From positions 1-64,000 of the forward strand of contig CAKTEQ010000003.1 in NCBI GenBank assembly GCA_934552825.1: DNA of 64,000 bases, in the 5' to 3' direction. Below the pieces are notes generated by a model that saw only the letters and a list, made by a program, of their open reading frames with translations, was not told the origin of the DNA and ran no database searches. The DNA comes from an uncultured Oscillospiraceae bacterium. Its GTDB lineage: Bacteria > Bacillota > Clostridia > Oscillospirales > Oscillospiraceae. Position 1 is the first letter of the stretch. Every line of letters starts with the position of its first letter. The translations under genes and the position numbers were made by a program. Below, piece by piece: positions 31,351-40,412 of this stretch.

Positions 31351-32109
31351 ATGGATAGCTGCGAAAAATATATTGAGCTTATAAGCGCCGGTATAGACGG
31401 CGAGCTGTCTGACGAGGAACTCTCCCAGCTTATGGACCACCTTAAGGTCTGCCCGGAGTGCCGGGAATACGCACGGCTGGTGAAAGCCGCGGGAGACGCT
31501 ATGAGAGACATGACTGAGGAAGCACCCGCCGGGCTTACGGAGGGCGTTATGAAGGAGATACGCCCGGCAAAGAAGAAAAGATGGTCGGCGGGGCGTATAG
31601 GTACGCTCGCGGCCGCGGCGGCAGTAGTCGTGCTGGCGGCTGCTGCGGTGCCGAATATGCGCCTCGGCTGCGGAGTCTCCGCGCCGCAGAATATGATGAC
31701 AACGAACGAAAGCGCACCGGCTGCCGCAGACAGGGCGCCGAAGAATGAGAGCGCTGTTGCGGAGGAAAACACAGGCGTTATGGAGCCGGAGACTGCCCCT
31801 GCCCAGACGAACGGCGCGGGCATGGAGGACACCTCCGCCGCCGGGGAAGGGGACAAGATCGACGGCGCGGCGCAGGTCATGCCGGCGATACCCTTCGGCG
31901 AGGACTTCACGGCTGTCGCCGTGTGGTACGGCGGTGACCCGGAGAAACTGGCGGAGTATGAACAGGAGGCGGGAGCGGAGAGCGAGGTATATGTCTTTGT
32001 ACCCTCCGACGATATAGACGGGCTGGCGCAGGAGCACAACATGATGCTCTATACACAGGGGGATAATATATCCCCCGACGGGGAAAAGGCGCTCGTTGTG
32101 ATTTATTGA
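31351..32109 (+). CDS. Zinc-finger anti-sigma factor (RsiW-like)
   Basis: The 252-residue product has an N-terminal cytoplasmic zinc-binding anti-sigma domain with His30, Cys34 and Cys37 (HLKVCPEC), one membrane helix (about 81-100, Ala/Val-rich), and an outer domain rich in Glu, Ala and Thr, ending in a folded segment (about 195-252). This is the architecture of RsiW-like factors released by regulated proteolysis. ATG 31351 was preferred, 10 bases after GGAG; a GTG at 31342 overlapping the sigma gene stop is the alternative. Confidence 0.9.
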   Translation: MDSCEKYIELISAGIDGELSDEELSQLMDHLKVCPECREYARLVKAAGDAMRDMTEEAPAGLTEGVMKEIRPAKKKRWSAGRIGTLAAAAAVVVLAAAAVPNMRLGCGVSAPQNMMTTNESAPAAADRAPKNESAVAEENTGVMEPETAPAQTNGAGMEDTSAAGEGDKIDGAAQVMPAIPFGEDFTAVAVWYGGDPEKLAEYEQEAGAESEVYVFVPSDDIDGLAQEHNMMLYTQGDNISPDGEKALVVIY

Positions 32110-32111
32110 GC

Positions 32112-32147
32112 TTGCGCAGAGTGAAAAAATGTGGTATCCTTTTCACT
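32112..32147 (+). promoter_or_regulatory. Promoter and operator of the tetR operon
   Basis: TTGCGC (32112-32117) and TATCCT (32135-32140) are 17 bp apart. A perfect inverted repeat AGTGAAAA-N12-TTTTCACT (32120-32147) covers the spacer, -10 and start region, which is the layout of a TetR-family operator for autoregulation. Confidence 0.65.
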
Positions 32148-32177
32148 GTGAGATAATTGCGAAAAGGAGAAGATCAC

Positions 32178-32735
32178 ATGGCATCTTTTACGCGCAGAGC
32201 GATAAAGGAATCATTCATGAAGCTCCTGGAGGAGCGCCCCCTTAATCAGATAACCGTGAAGGATATAGTCGAGGACTGCGGCGTGAACCGCAACTCCTTC
32301 TATTACCACTTTGAGGATATACCCGCTCTCATCGACGAGATAATCACAGAGGATACCGACAGCATAATCCGGCAGTACTCCGGGGCGGACTCCATAGAGG
32401 ACTGCCTGAAGGCGGCTGTACGCTTTGCCCACAACAGGAAGCGGGCGATACTGCATCTCTACCGCTCCGCGAACAAGGACATGGTGGAACAGTATCTTAT
32501 AAAGATATGCGACTACACGGTGAAAAGCTATATGGAAAAGAGCTTTAGTGATGTGCGTATCTCGGAGGATGACAGGGAGATAATAACCCGGTTCTGCCGG
32601 TGCGAGTGTTTTGGGCAGACAATAGAATGGCTCAACAGCGGGATGTCGTACGATGTTGAAGCCCAGTTCGGCAGGCTCTGCGAGCTGCTCCATGGCATGG
32701 TGGAGGAGCTTATAGAGCGCTGCGCCGTCAAATAA
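32178..32735 (+). CDS. TetR/AcrR-family transcriptional regulator
   Basis: The 185-residue product has the TetR DNA-binding domain (about 5-55; helix-turn-helix ITVKDIVEDCGVNRNSFYYHF) and an all-helical C-terminal ligand domain. The start at 32178 has AAGGAG 7 bases upstream. A perfect inverted repeat in its own promoter suggests autorepression. After a terminator come a DUF308 gene, an MMPL transporter and a secreted LxxG-repeat protein, which are likely targets. Ligand unknown. Confidence 0.92.
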   Translation: MASFTRRAIKESFMKLLEERPLNQITVKDIVEDCGVNRNSFYYHFEDIPALIDEIITEDTDSIIRQYSGADSIEDCLKAAVRFAHNRKRAILHLYRSANKDMVEQYLIKICDYTVKSYMEKSFSDVRISEDDREIITRFCRCECFGQTIEWLNSGMSYDVEAQFGRLCELLHGMVEELIERCAVK

Positions 32736-32748
32736 AAAGTGCATATTT

Positions 32749-32806
32749 AGACACGGGGAGGAAAATGTCTGAAATTCAGGCATTTTTCCCCCCGTGTCTG
32801 TTTTTT
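32749..32806 (+). terminator. Terminator after tetR
   Basis: AGACACGGGG and the following bases pair with the complement ending CCCCGTGTCT over a long, slightly imperfect stem, followed by GTTTTTT. Confidence 0.85.
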
Positions 32807-32885
32807 ATACATCGTGGCGAAGCTGTCTATTTCCCGGATACCCGGACGGATATACAATGGCATAGCAAATAAAGGAGGAGAGCTT

Positions 32886-33482
32886 ATGCGTTCTGTTACA
32901 CCTATGAAGGCGGCAAAGACCGGGTATATCGTCATGGCGGCGCTGTACTGTCTGGCGGGAATACTGCTCATCATATTCCCGGATATCTCCACGAAGGCCG
33001 TGGGGATCATACTTGCCGTGGGAATGATAGTTTTCGGCTGTGTGAAGCTGGTGGGGTATTTTTCGAAGGATCTTTTCCGGCTGGCGTTCCAGCATGATTT
33101 CGCTCTGGGACTGCTGATGATAGTGCTGGGCGTAGTGGTACTGCTGAGACCCATGAGCGCCATGGGCTTCATATGCGTGGTCATCGGCATATCCATGACA
33201 GTGGACGGGCTTTTCAGAGTCCAGATGTCCATGGACGCCAAGGCATTCGGCGTAAAAAGCTGGTGGGTCGTGCTTATTCTGGCGATACTTACCGTCGCCG
33301 CGGGCATTGCTCTTGTGTTCCATCCCGTTGGAGGCACGCAGGTGCTTATGGTGCTGCTGGGAATATCCCTTCTCATGGAGGGCATCCTCAGTCTGAGCGT
33401 TGTGATCTGCATGGTGAGGATCGTGAAGCATCAGCAGCCTGACGTAATTGAGACTGAGGACTATGAGATAAGAAAGGACTGA
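32886..33482 (+). CDS. HdeD-like membrane protein (DUF308)
   Basis: The 198-residue product has six hydrophobic helices in three pairs (about 12-165), the repeat pattern of the HdeD/DUF308 family, and a charged cytoplasmic tail ending ETEDYEIRKD. HdeD is linked to acid stress in Escherichia coli, but the molecular role of the family is unknown. GGAGGAG lies 6 bases before the ATG at 32886. It is followed 7 bases later by the MMPL transporter, so the two are co-transcribed. Confidence 0.85.
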   Translation: MRSVTPMKAAKTGYIVMAALYCLAGILLIIFPDISTKAVGIILAVGMIVFGCVKLVGYFSKDLFRLAFQHDFALGLLMIVLGVVVLLRPMSAMGFICVVIGISMTVDGLFRVQMSMDAKAFGVKSWWVVLILAILTVAAGIALVFHPVGGTQVLMVLLGISLLMEGILSLSVVICMVRIVKHQQPDVIETEDYEIRKD

Positions 33483-33489
33483 GCAGGAC

Positions 33490-35583
33490 GTGAAATTTTC
33501 AAAAGCGGTGGTAAAGCACAGGGTGCTCATCCTCGTAATCGCCCTGCTGCTTCTGATACCCTCCGTGCTGGGGATGATCGGCACCCGCATCAACTATGAT
33601 ATGCTGGACTACCTGCCTGAGGATATGGACACGGTAGTCGGTCAGAATTTGCTGAAGGAGGACTTCGGCAAGGGGGCGTTTTCCTTCATCGTTGTGGAGG
33701 ATATGAAGCCCAAGGACGTGGCAAAGCTTAAGGAAAAGATAGAACAGGTAGATCACGTGGAGAGCGTTATCTGGTATGACACTCTGGCGGATATATCCGT
33801 CCCCATGGAGCTGCTGCCCGGGGAGATATACAATGAGTTCAACACGGATAATGCGACGATGATAGCCGTATTCTTTGACAGTGCCACCTCCGAGGACGTT
33901 ACCATGGACGCCATCCGTGAGATACGCAGCGTCGCTGGCAAGCAGTGCTTTGTATCCGGTATGTCCGCCCTGGTCACTGACCTGAAGGACCTGTGCGAAC
34001 AGGAGGAGCCGATCTATGTGGGCCTTGCGGTGCTCTGCGCCTGCATCGCCATGATGATCTTCCTGGACGGCTGGCTGGTACCGTTTGTTTTCCTGGCGAG
34101 TATCGGCATATGTATCGTCATAAACCTGGGCACGAACTGGTTCCTGGGAGAGATATCCTACATAACAAAGGCTCTTTCCGCGGTGCTCCAGCTCGCCGTG
34201 ACGATGGACTACTCCATCTTTCTCTGGCACAGCTACAACGAGCAGCGGGAGATAAACGATGACAACAGGGAAGCAATGGCTGTGGCTATCAGGGATACGC
34301 TGGTATCCGTCGTGGGGAGCTCCGTTACCACGATAGCGGGCTTTATTGCCCTGTGCTTCATGTCCTTTACCCTGGGGCGTGACCTGGGTATTGTCATGGC
34401 GAAGGGCGTCCTGCTGGGCGTTATAGGCTGCGTGACGGTCCTGCCGGCGATGATACTCATCCTGGATAAGCCCCTTCAGAAAACGCGCCACCGCTCCCTT
34501 ATCCCCAACATGAGCGGTCTCGCAAAAGGCATCTGCAAGGCTTTCCCGGTGATACTCGTGGTGTTCGTTCTGCTTATCCCGCCTGCGTACTACGGCTATG
34601 AAAAAACCAACAGCGAGGTCTATTACGACATGGGTCAGTGCCTGCCGGAGGACATCGAGTATGTTATCGCGAACAGTAAGCTCGCCGAAGAGTTTGACAT
34701 CGCTTCGACGCATATGGTGCTCGTGAGCGGGGACACCTCCACGAAGGACGTGCGCCGCATGATAGACGAGATGGAGCAGGTGGACGGCGTGAAATACGTT
34801 CTCGGCCTTGAGAGCGTCATAGGTCCCATGGTGCCCGAGGAGATAATCCCGGAGGACCTGATGAGCGTTTTGAAGAGCGACGAGTGGGAGCTGCTGCTTA
34901 TAAACTCCAGCTACAAGGTGGCGAGCGACAAGGTCGGCGAGCAGATAGACGAGCTCAACGAAATTCTGAAGAAGTGTGATGAAAACGGCATGCTTATCGG
35001 CGAAGCGCCCTGCATGAAGGACATGATCGACACCACGGATCACGACTTCCGGGTGGTAAACGCTGTGTCCATAATTGCCATATTCGTCATCATAGCTCTT
35101 GTGGAAAAGAGCATCACGCTGCCGTTCATTCTCATCGCGGTCATCGAACTGGCGATTTTCATAAATCTGGGCTTACCCCATTATCTGGGACAGTCCCTGC
35201 CCTTCATCGCGCCTATCTGCATCAGCACGATCCAGCTCGGCGCAACGGTGGACTACGCGATACTTATGACAACACGATATAAGTCAGAGCGCGTGTCCGG
35301 CAAGGATAAGAAGGCGGCCGTAGCTGCGGCGCTCACAGCCTGCGTGCCATCTATAATCGTGAGCGGCCTTGGGCTCTTCGCGGCGACGTTCGGCGTTGCG
35401 GTGTATTCCAACATCGACATTATCAGCTCCATGTGCATGCTGATGGCCAGGGGCGCGATAGTGAGCATGCTCTGCGTCATATTCATTCTGCCGGCGCTGC
35501 TCATCCTCTGCGACGCGCCTGTAAGAGCAACAACACTGGGTATGAAAATAAAAACCGCCTCTGCACCTGAAACAGAGGAATGA
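33490..35583 (+). CDS. MMPL-family RND transporter
   Basis: This 697-residue protein has two similar halves, each with one membrane helix, an outer domain of about 150 residues and five helices, twelve in all, as in MMPL/YdfJ transporters of the RND superfamily. The helix with AVTMDYSIFLWH (first half) and GATVDYAILMTTR (second half) carries the Asp-Tyr pair that relays protons. The cargo may be a lipid or hydrophobic compound; this is inference. The GTG start has only a weak ribosome-binding site, which suggests coupling to the DUF308 gene. Confidence 0.93.
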   Translation: MKFSKAVVKHRVLILVIALLLLIPSVLGMIGTRINYDMLDYLPEDMDTVVGQNLLKEDFGKGAFSFIVVEDMKPKDVAKLKEKIEQVDHVESVIWYDTLADISVPMELLPGEIYNEFNTDNATMIAVFFDSATSEDVTMDAIREIRSVAGKQCFVSGMSALVTDLKDLCEQEEPIYVGLAVLCACIAMMIFLDGWLVPFVFLASIGICIVINLGTNWFLGEISYITKALSAVLQLAVTMDYSIFLWHSYNEQREINDDNREAMAVAIRDTLVSVVGSSVTTIAGFIALCFMSFTLGRDLGIVMAKGVLLGVIGCVTVLPAMILILDKPLQKTRHRSLIPNMSGLAKGICKAFPVILVVFVLLIPPAYYGYEKTNSEVYYDMGQCLPEDIEYVIANSKLAEEFDIASTHMVLVSGDTSTKDVRRMIDEMEQVDGVKYVLGLESVIGPMVPEEIIPEDLMSVLKSDEWELLLINSSYKVASDKVGEQIDELNEILKKCDENGMLIGEAPCMKDMIDTTDHDFRVVNAVSIIAIFVIIALVEKSITLPFILIAVIELAIFINLGLPHYLGQSLPFIAPICISTIQLGATVDYAILMTTRYKSERVSGKDKKAAVAAALTACVPSIIVSGLGLFAATFGVAVYSNIDIISSMCMLMARGAIVSMLCVIFILPALLILCDAPVRATTLGMKIKTASAPETEE

Positions 35584-35597
35584 TAGGAGAGTACAGC

Positions 35598-37748
35598 ATG
35601 AAAAAATTCGGTATGAAAAGAATGATCTGCGTTGTTCTCTGCGCGGTATTTCTCATGGGTGTGGGCGGAGTGAGCGCCTACGCATTCACAGCAAAGCAGC
35701 CCGAGACTGAGAACACGGACGAAAAAACCGAGGCCCTTTCCGCCGCATCCCCCAGCGAGAGCGGCGTGAACGCAAAGGACGAGACAGTGTATGTAATTGC
35801 AAACGCGGATGGATCGGTCAAGAAGATAGTCGTAAGCGACTGGGTGAAGAACAACACCGGCGCCGACACGATCAGAGATATGTCCGACCTGGAGAATGTG
35901 GAGAACGTCAAGGGCGACGAGACGTACACCATGGACGGGGATATGCGTGTTTGGGACGCCGCAGGGGGAGATATCTATTATCAGGGCACAACTGAGAAGA
36001 CTCTGCCCGTGGAGATGTCCATAAGCTATACTCTGGACGGTAAGAGCATTTCTCCGGAGGAGCTCGCCGGAAAGAGCGGCCGCGTGACTATCCGCTATGA
36101 CTATAAGAACAACCAGAAGGCGGCGGTGGAAATAGACGGCAGGGAAGAGGAGATATACGTCCCTTTCGCCATGCTCACCGGTATCCTGCTGGACACAGAT
36201 GTTTTCACTAACGTGACCGTTTCCAACGGCAAGCTCATAAGCGATGGGGACAGGGTGGCTGTGGTCGGCATCGCATTTCCCGGTCTGCAGGATGACCTGG
36301 GAATAGACAGGGAAGCCCTTGAGATACCTGATTATGTCCTGATCGAAGCGGACGCAGAGGAGTTCAGCCTCGGCACGACGGTGACGATAGCAGCGAGCGA
36401 CCTGTTTTCCGGCATGGGAGATGAGGCCCTCGGGACGATTGGTGTGGAAGATCTCACCGCCTCTCTGGATCAGCTCAACGACGGTATGAACCGTCTGCTT
36501 GACGGCTCCTCTCAGCTGTACGGCGGGCTGTGCACGCTCCTTGACAAGTCCGGCGCGCTGATAAACGGCATTGACGCGCTGGCGGCGGGGGCGCAGGAGC
36601 TGAAAAACGGCGCTGTATCCCTCGACGAGGGCGTTGTGAAGTTCCAGGAGGGGGCAGCGTCCTTCAACAGCGGCCTTGCTCAGATCGACGCCAACAGCGA
36701 TGCCCTTAACGCGGGAGCAAAACAGGTGTTTGAAACGCTCCTGAAAGAAGTCGAGACACAGATAAAGGCTGCCGGCCTTGATATACCGGAGCTGACAGTA
36801 GATAATTACAGCGAGGTGCTGGGCGGCATATTGGACAAGATGGAAAACGCCGGCACATATGCCCAGAGTGCCGCAAAGGACAAGATCACAGCGGCTGTGA
36901 AGACGAAGGAGGCGGACATCCGCGCGGCGGTGACAGCGGCGGTGAGTCCGGAGGTTGAAAAGCAGGTCACAGCGGCAGTGCGCGAGGCGATGATACCCAA
37001 GGCGCTGGCGGCGATGAACGTGACGGAGGAGGCATATAAATCCGGCAGCGTGCCCCAGGCGCAGCTTGACGCAGTCCTTGACCAGATAATGGCGGATGAG
37101 ACCGTCAAGAGCACGGTGTCAGCCAAGACGGACGAACAGATGCAGTCGGACGAGGTGAAGGCGCTCATCGAGAGCAAGGTCCAGGAACAGATCGACGCCC
37201 TCGTGAACGAGAATATGTCCTCCGCTCAGGTGCGTGACCAGATAACGGCGGCGCAGCAGCAGGCGAGCGCGGGACTGCCGGAGATCAAGGCGGCGAAGAC
37301 TCAGCTTGACAGCTACGCTCAGTTTTACAACGGGCTTAAGGCCTACACCGACGGTGTAGGTCAGGCCGCCGACGGCGCGGCGCAGCTCGGCAGCGGTGCT
37401 GACAGTATCAGAGCCGGTGCGGACGCTATCGCAAAGGGCGCAGATTCCCTCTATCAGGGGATACTCACTATGAAGGACGGCTCAGCCGCCCTCGTGGAGG
37501 GCGTTACGGCGCTGAGAGACGGAGCGATGCAGCTCAACGACGGGCTCAGCGAGCTCTACGAGAAGGGCTTCAGCAGGATCGCGGAGCTCAGTAAGGGAGG
37601 TCTCGCTAATGTTGCCGCGCGGCTGAGAGCGGTCGTGGATGCGGCGAAGGATTTTAATTCCTTTGCAGGTATCGGAGAAGACATGGAGGGTACTGTGCGC
37701 TTCGTGTACCGCACGGAATCCGTTAAGCTCCCGTCATCGCAAAACTGA
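35598..37748 (+). CDS. Secreted LxxG-repeat protein paired with the MMPL transporter
   Basis: The 716-residue product has a signal peptide (about 1-31), a beta-rich domain (35-270), and a long helical region with repeats of the form xxxLxxG (LNDGMNRLLDGSSQLYGG, AQELKNGAVSLDEG, AAQLGSGADSIRAG) interrupted by an Ala/Lys/Glu coiled-coil (about 375-575). Such repeats are common in Pip/YhgE-like and MMPL-linked surface proteins. It may form an extracellular stalk or periplasm-like adaptor for the transporter encoded just upstream (15-base gap). The start was chosen by GGAG 8 bases before the ATG. Confidence 0.85.
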   Translation: MKKFGMKRMICVVLCAVFLMGVGGVSAYAFTAKQPETENTDEKTEALSAASPSESGVNAKDETVYVIANADGSVKKIVVSDWVKNNTGADTIRDMSDLENVENVKGDETYTMDGDMRVWDAAGGDIYYQGTTEKTLPVEMSISYTLDGKSISPEELAGKSGRVTIRYDYKNNQKAAVEIDGREEEIYVPFAMLTGILLDTDVFTNVTVSNGKLISDGDRVAVVGIAFPGLQDDLGIDREALEIPDYVLIEADAEEFSLGTTVTIAASDLFSGMGDEALGTIGVEDLTASLDQLNDGMNRLLDGSSQLYGGLCTLLDKSGALINGIDALAAGAQELKNGAVSLDEGVVKFQEGAASFNSGLAQIDANSDALNAGAKQVFETLLKEVETQIKAAGLDIPELTVDNYSEVLGGILDKMENAGTYAQSAAKDKITAAVKTKEADIRAAVTAAVSPEVEKQVTAAVREAMIPKALAAMNVTEEAYKSGSVPQAQLDAVLDQIMADETVKSTVSAKTDEQMQSDEVKALIESKVQEQIDALVNENMSSAQVRDQITAAQQQASAGLPEIKAAKTQLDSYAQFYNGLKAYTDGVGQAADGAAQLGSGADSIRAGADAIAKGADSLYQGILTMKDGSAALVEGVTALRDGAMQLNDGLSELYEKGFSRIAELSKGGLANVAARLRAVVDAAKDFNSFAGIGEDMEGTVRFVYRTESVKLPSSQN

Positions 37749-37759
37749 TCAAAGCAGAA

Positions 37760-37801
37760 AGCGTCCCCGGCACTCAGGTGCCGGGGACGCTGATTTTATT
37801 T
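37760..37801. terminator. Bidirectional terminator
   Basis: A perfect 14-bp stem (AGCGTCCCCGGCAC and its complement) with a 4-base loop separates the convergent LxxG and CmpB-type genes. Confidence 0.88.
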
Positions 37802-38560
37802 TCTGAAGTTGTCCACCTGCTCAGCCCACCAGTCCTTGAACTTTACGTGACCAGTGCGCATATTTGCAAGGTATTTGCCGAAACGCTCGGATTTCATGGG
37901 GAACTTGCGCCGCCAGCTCTGGCTGTGCAGCTCAGCCCGGCGCTGGATAGTCTCGATGAGCTCCTTGCGGCTCACGTGACCGTTCCCGTCTATATCGATG
38001 CTGTTATGGAGCTGTTCAAGCTTCTTGAAGAGCTTTGCCATGACGGCGAGACGGTGGCAGGTATAAGCCATGTCCAGTATCAGGATGACCGCCAGGACGA
38101 TGGCGAGTATTTTTTGAGTTTCCATAGGGATGCGGGCGAAGAGCTTCTCCGTCTGGGGGTGTATCCAGAACACGGCGGCATATGCCAGCACGCCCCACAG
38201 AACGCTGTTCCATAGGCACACGCGCCCCTTGATGTTGAATTTGAAGCGGCTGTAATCCCAATATTTCATGCCGGTGGTCACTTCCAGCTGCCAGCCGATG
38301 AGGTACTCAAGAGCGGTGCACAGGACGACGGCAAGTATCGTAAAGAGCCAGAGCTGATCCTTGAACTGGGACAGGGGCAGGATGATTATCATGGCGCCCA
38401 TGCCGTAAATGGGGCAGATGGGACCCATGAGAAAGCCGCGCTTTACGAAGCGCCGCTTCGGCACAGAGCAGTAAATAGTCTCCAGGACCCAGCCGAAAAC
38501 CGAGTAGAAAACGAAATACAAGAAGGCTGTGGGCAGCCAGACGTCAAAAATTTTTATCAT
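37796..38560 (-). CDS. CmpB-type membrane protein with a C-terminal EF-hand
   Basis: The 254-residue product has five or six membrane helices (about 10-165) with the pattern FGWVLETIYCSVPKRRFVKRGFL, as in the family annotated as putative ABC-transporter type permeases (CmpB). After the last helix it carries a perfect 12-residue EF-hand loop, DIDGNGHVSRKE (179-190), followed by a helix. Calcium binding on the cytoplasmic side is therefore likely, which is unusual for this family as far as I know. The start overlaps the stop of the DUF4364 gene by 4 bases, so the two form an operon. Confidence 0.85.
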   Translation of the reverse strand: MIKIFDVWLPTAFLYFVFYSVFGWVLETIYCSVPKRRFVKRGFLMGPICPIYGMGAMIIILPLSQFKDQLWLFTILAVVLCTALEYLIGWQLEVTTGMKYWDYSRFKFNIKGRVCLWNSVLWGVLAYAAVFWIHPQTEKLFARIPMETQKILAIVLAVILILDMAYTCHRLAVMAKLFKKLEQLHNSIDIDGNGHVSRKELIETIQRRAELHSQSWRRKFPMKSERFGKYLANMRTGHVKFKDWWAEQVDNFRK

Positions 38561-39093
38561 TTGCTGTCTCCATTTGTGTAGATAGTATCGTACACGCTGT
38601 GGTAGAGCCGTTCAGCATTAAGCTTGAAATTCCGTTCGATCTTCCGGGCGGATTCCTCGTCCGGAGTGAGCATATCCAGGTTGAGTATACTGCCGGAATT
38701 ATCGGACAGGGAGAGGGACACCGTGCAGGTGCCGTCATTGCGGACCTTGTGCTCAGCCTTCACGAGGGCGTCCCGCTTGAGCTGCTCGACGTATGGGACG
38801 ACGTTTTTGTTCACCTTCATGCGCACAGAATACGCGATGCTGCTTGCAGCGGCGGACTCCGCCTCCAACCCCTTCTGGGTGATGGTGTATTTCGTGCCGC
38901 CCACCAGTTCCATGTGCCCCGTGCGGACGAGGTCGTCAAGGCAGGTCATGAACTCAAAATAGTCCACGCCGTCGTCGCACATGACGAGATCCGTTAGGGT
39001 CTCCAAAGGCACCGAACCGGGAAGCCTTGCGGCAATGTAAAGTATAAGGATTTTGATATCGAGCCTGTCATGAATAAAGCCGTATCGCGGCAT
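38557..39093 (-). CDS. DUF4364-family winged-helix protein
   Basis: The 178-residue product begins MPRYGFIHDRLDIKILILYI and continues with a PadR-like winged-helix segment (about 10-75, including GHMELVGGTKYTITQKG), then a beta-rich C-terminal part. This is the DUF4364 pattern seen in Clostridia; it is probably a DNA-binding regulator, target unknown. The ATG at 39093 has GGAGG 8 bases upstream; the GTG at 39102 abuts it. It is the first gene of a two-gene unit with the EF-hand membrane protein. Confidence 0.82.
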   Translation of the reverse strand: MPRYGFIHDRLDIKILILYIAARLPGSVPLETLTDLVMCDDGVDYFEFMTCLDDLVRTGHMELVGGTKYTITQKGLEAESAAASSIAYSVRMKVNKNVVPYVEQLKRDALVKAEHKVRNDGTCTVSLSLSDNSGSILNLDMLTPDEESARKIERNFKLNAERLYHSVYDTIYTNGDSK

Positions 39094-39217
39094 ATGCGGC
39101 ACCTCCAGTATACGCGGCGGAAAACGCGGTTTTCCGCCCCTTCTGTGAAGGTATTATACAGATTTATTTCACAGGATGCAATAGTGGAGACAGAGCATTT
39201 TTTGATTGGATTTTTAG

Positions 39218-39245
39218 TTGACAAATCCGGAAAATCCTATATAAT
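39218..39245 (+). promoter_or_regulatory. Promoter of rpsF-ssb-rpsR
   Basis: Perfect TTGACA and TATAAT elements are 16 bp apart, leaving a leader of about 72 bases. Confidence 0.85.
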
Positions 39246-39265
39246 AGTTCAGTCTGAAGCAATTC

Positions 39266-39305
39266 GGACAATCCTTGTCTCCGGCAACGCGGAGACCTAA
39301 TGTCC
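39266..39305 (+). promoter_or_regulatory. Candidate S6:S18 autoregulatory leader
   Basis: GGACA pairs with TGTCC and, inside it, GTCTCCG pairs with CGGAGAC, separated by an asymmetric internal loop. This two-stem fold just before the rpsF ribosome-binding site resembles the known S6:S18 leader motif. The match is by eye only. Confidence 0.5.
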
Positions 39306-39323
39306 AGAAGGAGGTGCAAAAAG

Positions 39324-39620
39324 ATGGCAAAAGTAAACGCAAAGTACGAGACTCTTTATATCATCGATCCTGCACAGGGTGAAGAGGGTATCAAGGCTCT
39401 TGTCGAGAAGTTCAAGGCTATGGTCGAGACTCACGGCACACTGGAAAACCTTGAAGAGTGGGGCAGCCGCAAGCTTGCATACCCCATCAACGATCTCACA
39501 GAAGGCTACTACGTACTCATGAACTACACAGCAGTTCCCGAGTTCCCCGCAGAGCTGGACCGTGTTTTCAAGATCACAGAAGGCGTTATGCGCTCCCTCA
39601 TCATCTGCAAGGATGAGTAA
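39324..39620 (+). CDS. rpsF: 30S ribosomal protein S6
   Basis: The 98-residue protein binds the central domain of 16S rRNA together with S18. It has the S6 pattern YETLYIIDP, EEWGSRKLAYPI and YYVLMNY. The start at 39324 follows AAGGAGGTG by 8 bases; the frame from 39300 overlaps the leader stem. It leads the conserved rpsF-ssb-rpsR operon. Confidence 0.98.
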   Translation: MAKVNAKYETLYIIDPAQGEEGIKALVEKFKAMVETHGTLENLEEWGSRKLAYPINDLTEGYYVLMNYTAVPEFPAELDRVFKITEGVMRSLIICKDE

Positions 39621-39632
39621 GGAGGAGTAAAA

Positions 39633-40079
39633 ATGCTTAATCACATCGTTCTGATGGGACGTCTCACAAGAGACCCCGAGCTGCGCCGTACAGGCAGCGG
39701 TACTGCTGTGGCGTCTTTCACACTGGCTGTGGACCGTGATTACACATCCAGAGACACAGGGGAGAGAAGCACAGACTTTATCGACATCGTGGCGTGGCGT
39801 TCCACCGGTGAGTTCGTAAGCAAGTATTTTGTCAAGGGTCAGCAGGCTGTCGTCTCCGGCAGATTGCAGATTCGCGACTGGAAGGATAAGGACGGAAACA
39901 ACCGCCGCAGCGCTGAGGTAGTGGCAGATAACGTATATTTTGCCGACTCCAAGAAAGACCGCGCAGCGGACACTAATTCCTACTCTTATTCAGCCCCGGC
40001 AGCAAACACCTACTCAGCGCCCGCTCCCGCGTCCGATTTCGCGGAGCTGGACGATGACGACGGCGATCTGCCTTTCTAA
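39633..40079 (+). CDS. ssb: Single-stranded DNA-binding protein
   Basis: The 148-residue protein coats single-stranded DNA during replication and repair. The OB-fold domain (1-110) starts MLNHIVLMGRLTRDPELRRT and includes VDRDYTSR and QAVVSGRLQ. A flexible Ala/Ser/Pro linker leads to the acidic tail DDDDGDLPF, which docks partner proteins. It lies between rpsF and rpsR in the usual order. Confidence 0.98.
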   Translation: MLNHIVLMGRLTRDPELRRTGSGTAVASFTLAVDRDYTSRDTGERSTDFIDIVAWRSTGEFVSKYFVKGQQAVVSGRLQIRDWKDKDGNNRRSAEVVADNVYFADSKKDRAADTNSYSYSAPAANTYSAPAPASDFAELDDDDGDLPF

Positions 40080-40103
40080 TTTTTCCATAAGGAGGTCAAG
40101 ACT

Positions 40104-40346
40104 TTGGCTATTGAAAGAGATAGAAATCGCGGCAACCGCAAGCGCAGGAAGGTTTGCTCCTTCTGCGTCGACAAGGTTGAGAGCATTGATTACAAAGATG
40201 TTGCAAAGCTGCGCAGATATGTGAGCGAGCGCTCCAAGATCCTGCCCCGCAGAGCGACAGGTACTTGCGCAGAGCATCAGCGTCAGCTGACAGAAGCCAT
40301 CAAGAGAGCACGCCAGATAGCTCTCATGGCATATATCACAGACTGA
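40104..40346 (+). CDS. rpsR: 30S ribosomal protein S18
   Basis: The 80-residue basic protein has the S18 signatures [20 protein letters not shown] and [20 protein letters not shown]. The start is a TTG, with AAGGAGGTC 9 bases upstream. The Cys pattern (C-x2-C plus Cys and His later) is of the zinc-binding C+ type. A terminator follows. Confidence 0.97.
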   Translation: MAIERDRNRGNRKRRKVCSFCVDKVESIDYKDVAKLRRYVSERSKILPRRATGTCAEHQRQLTEAIKRARQIALMAYITD

Positions 40347-40353
40347 TAACTGC

Positions 40354-40383
40354 AAAAAGGGCGGAATTACTCCGCCCTTTTTT
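40354..40383 (+). terminator. Terminator of rpsF-ssb-rpsR
   Basis: AAAGGGCGGA pairs with TCCGCCCTTT around a 5-base loop, followed by a T-tract. Confidence 0.92.
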
Positions 40384-40412
40384 ACTCCGCAAAATCAGGA
40401 GGTCAAGATCAA

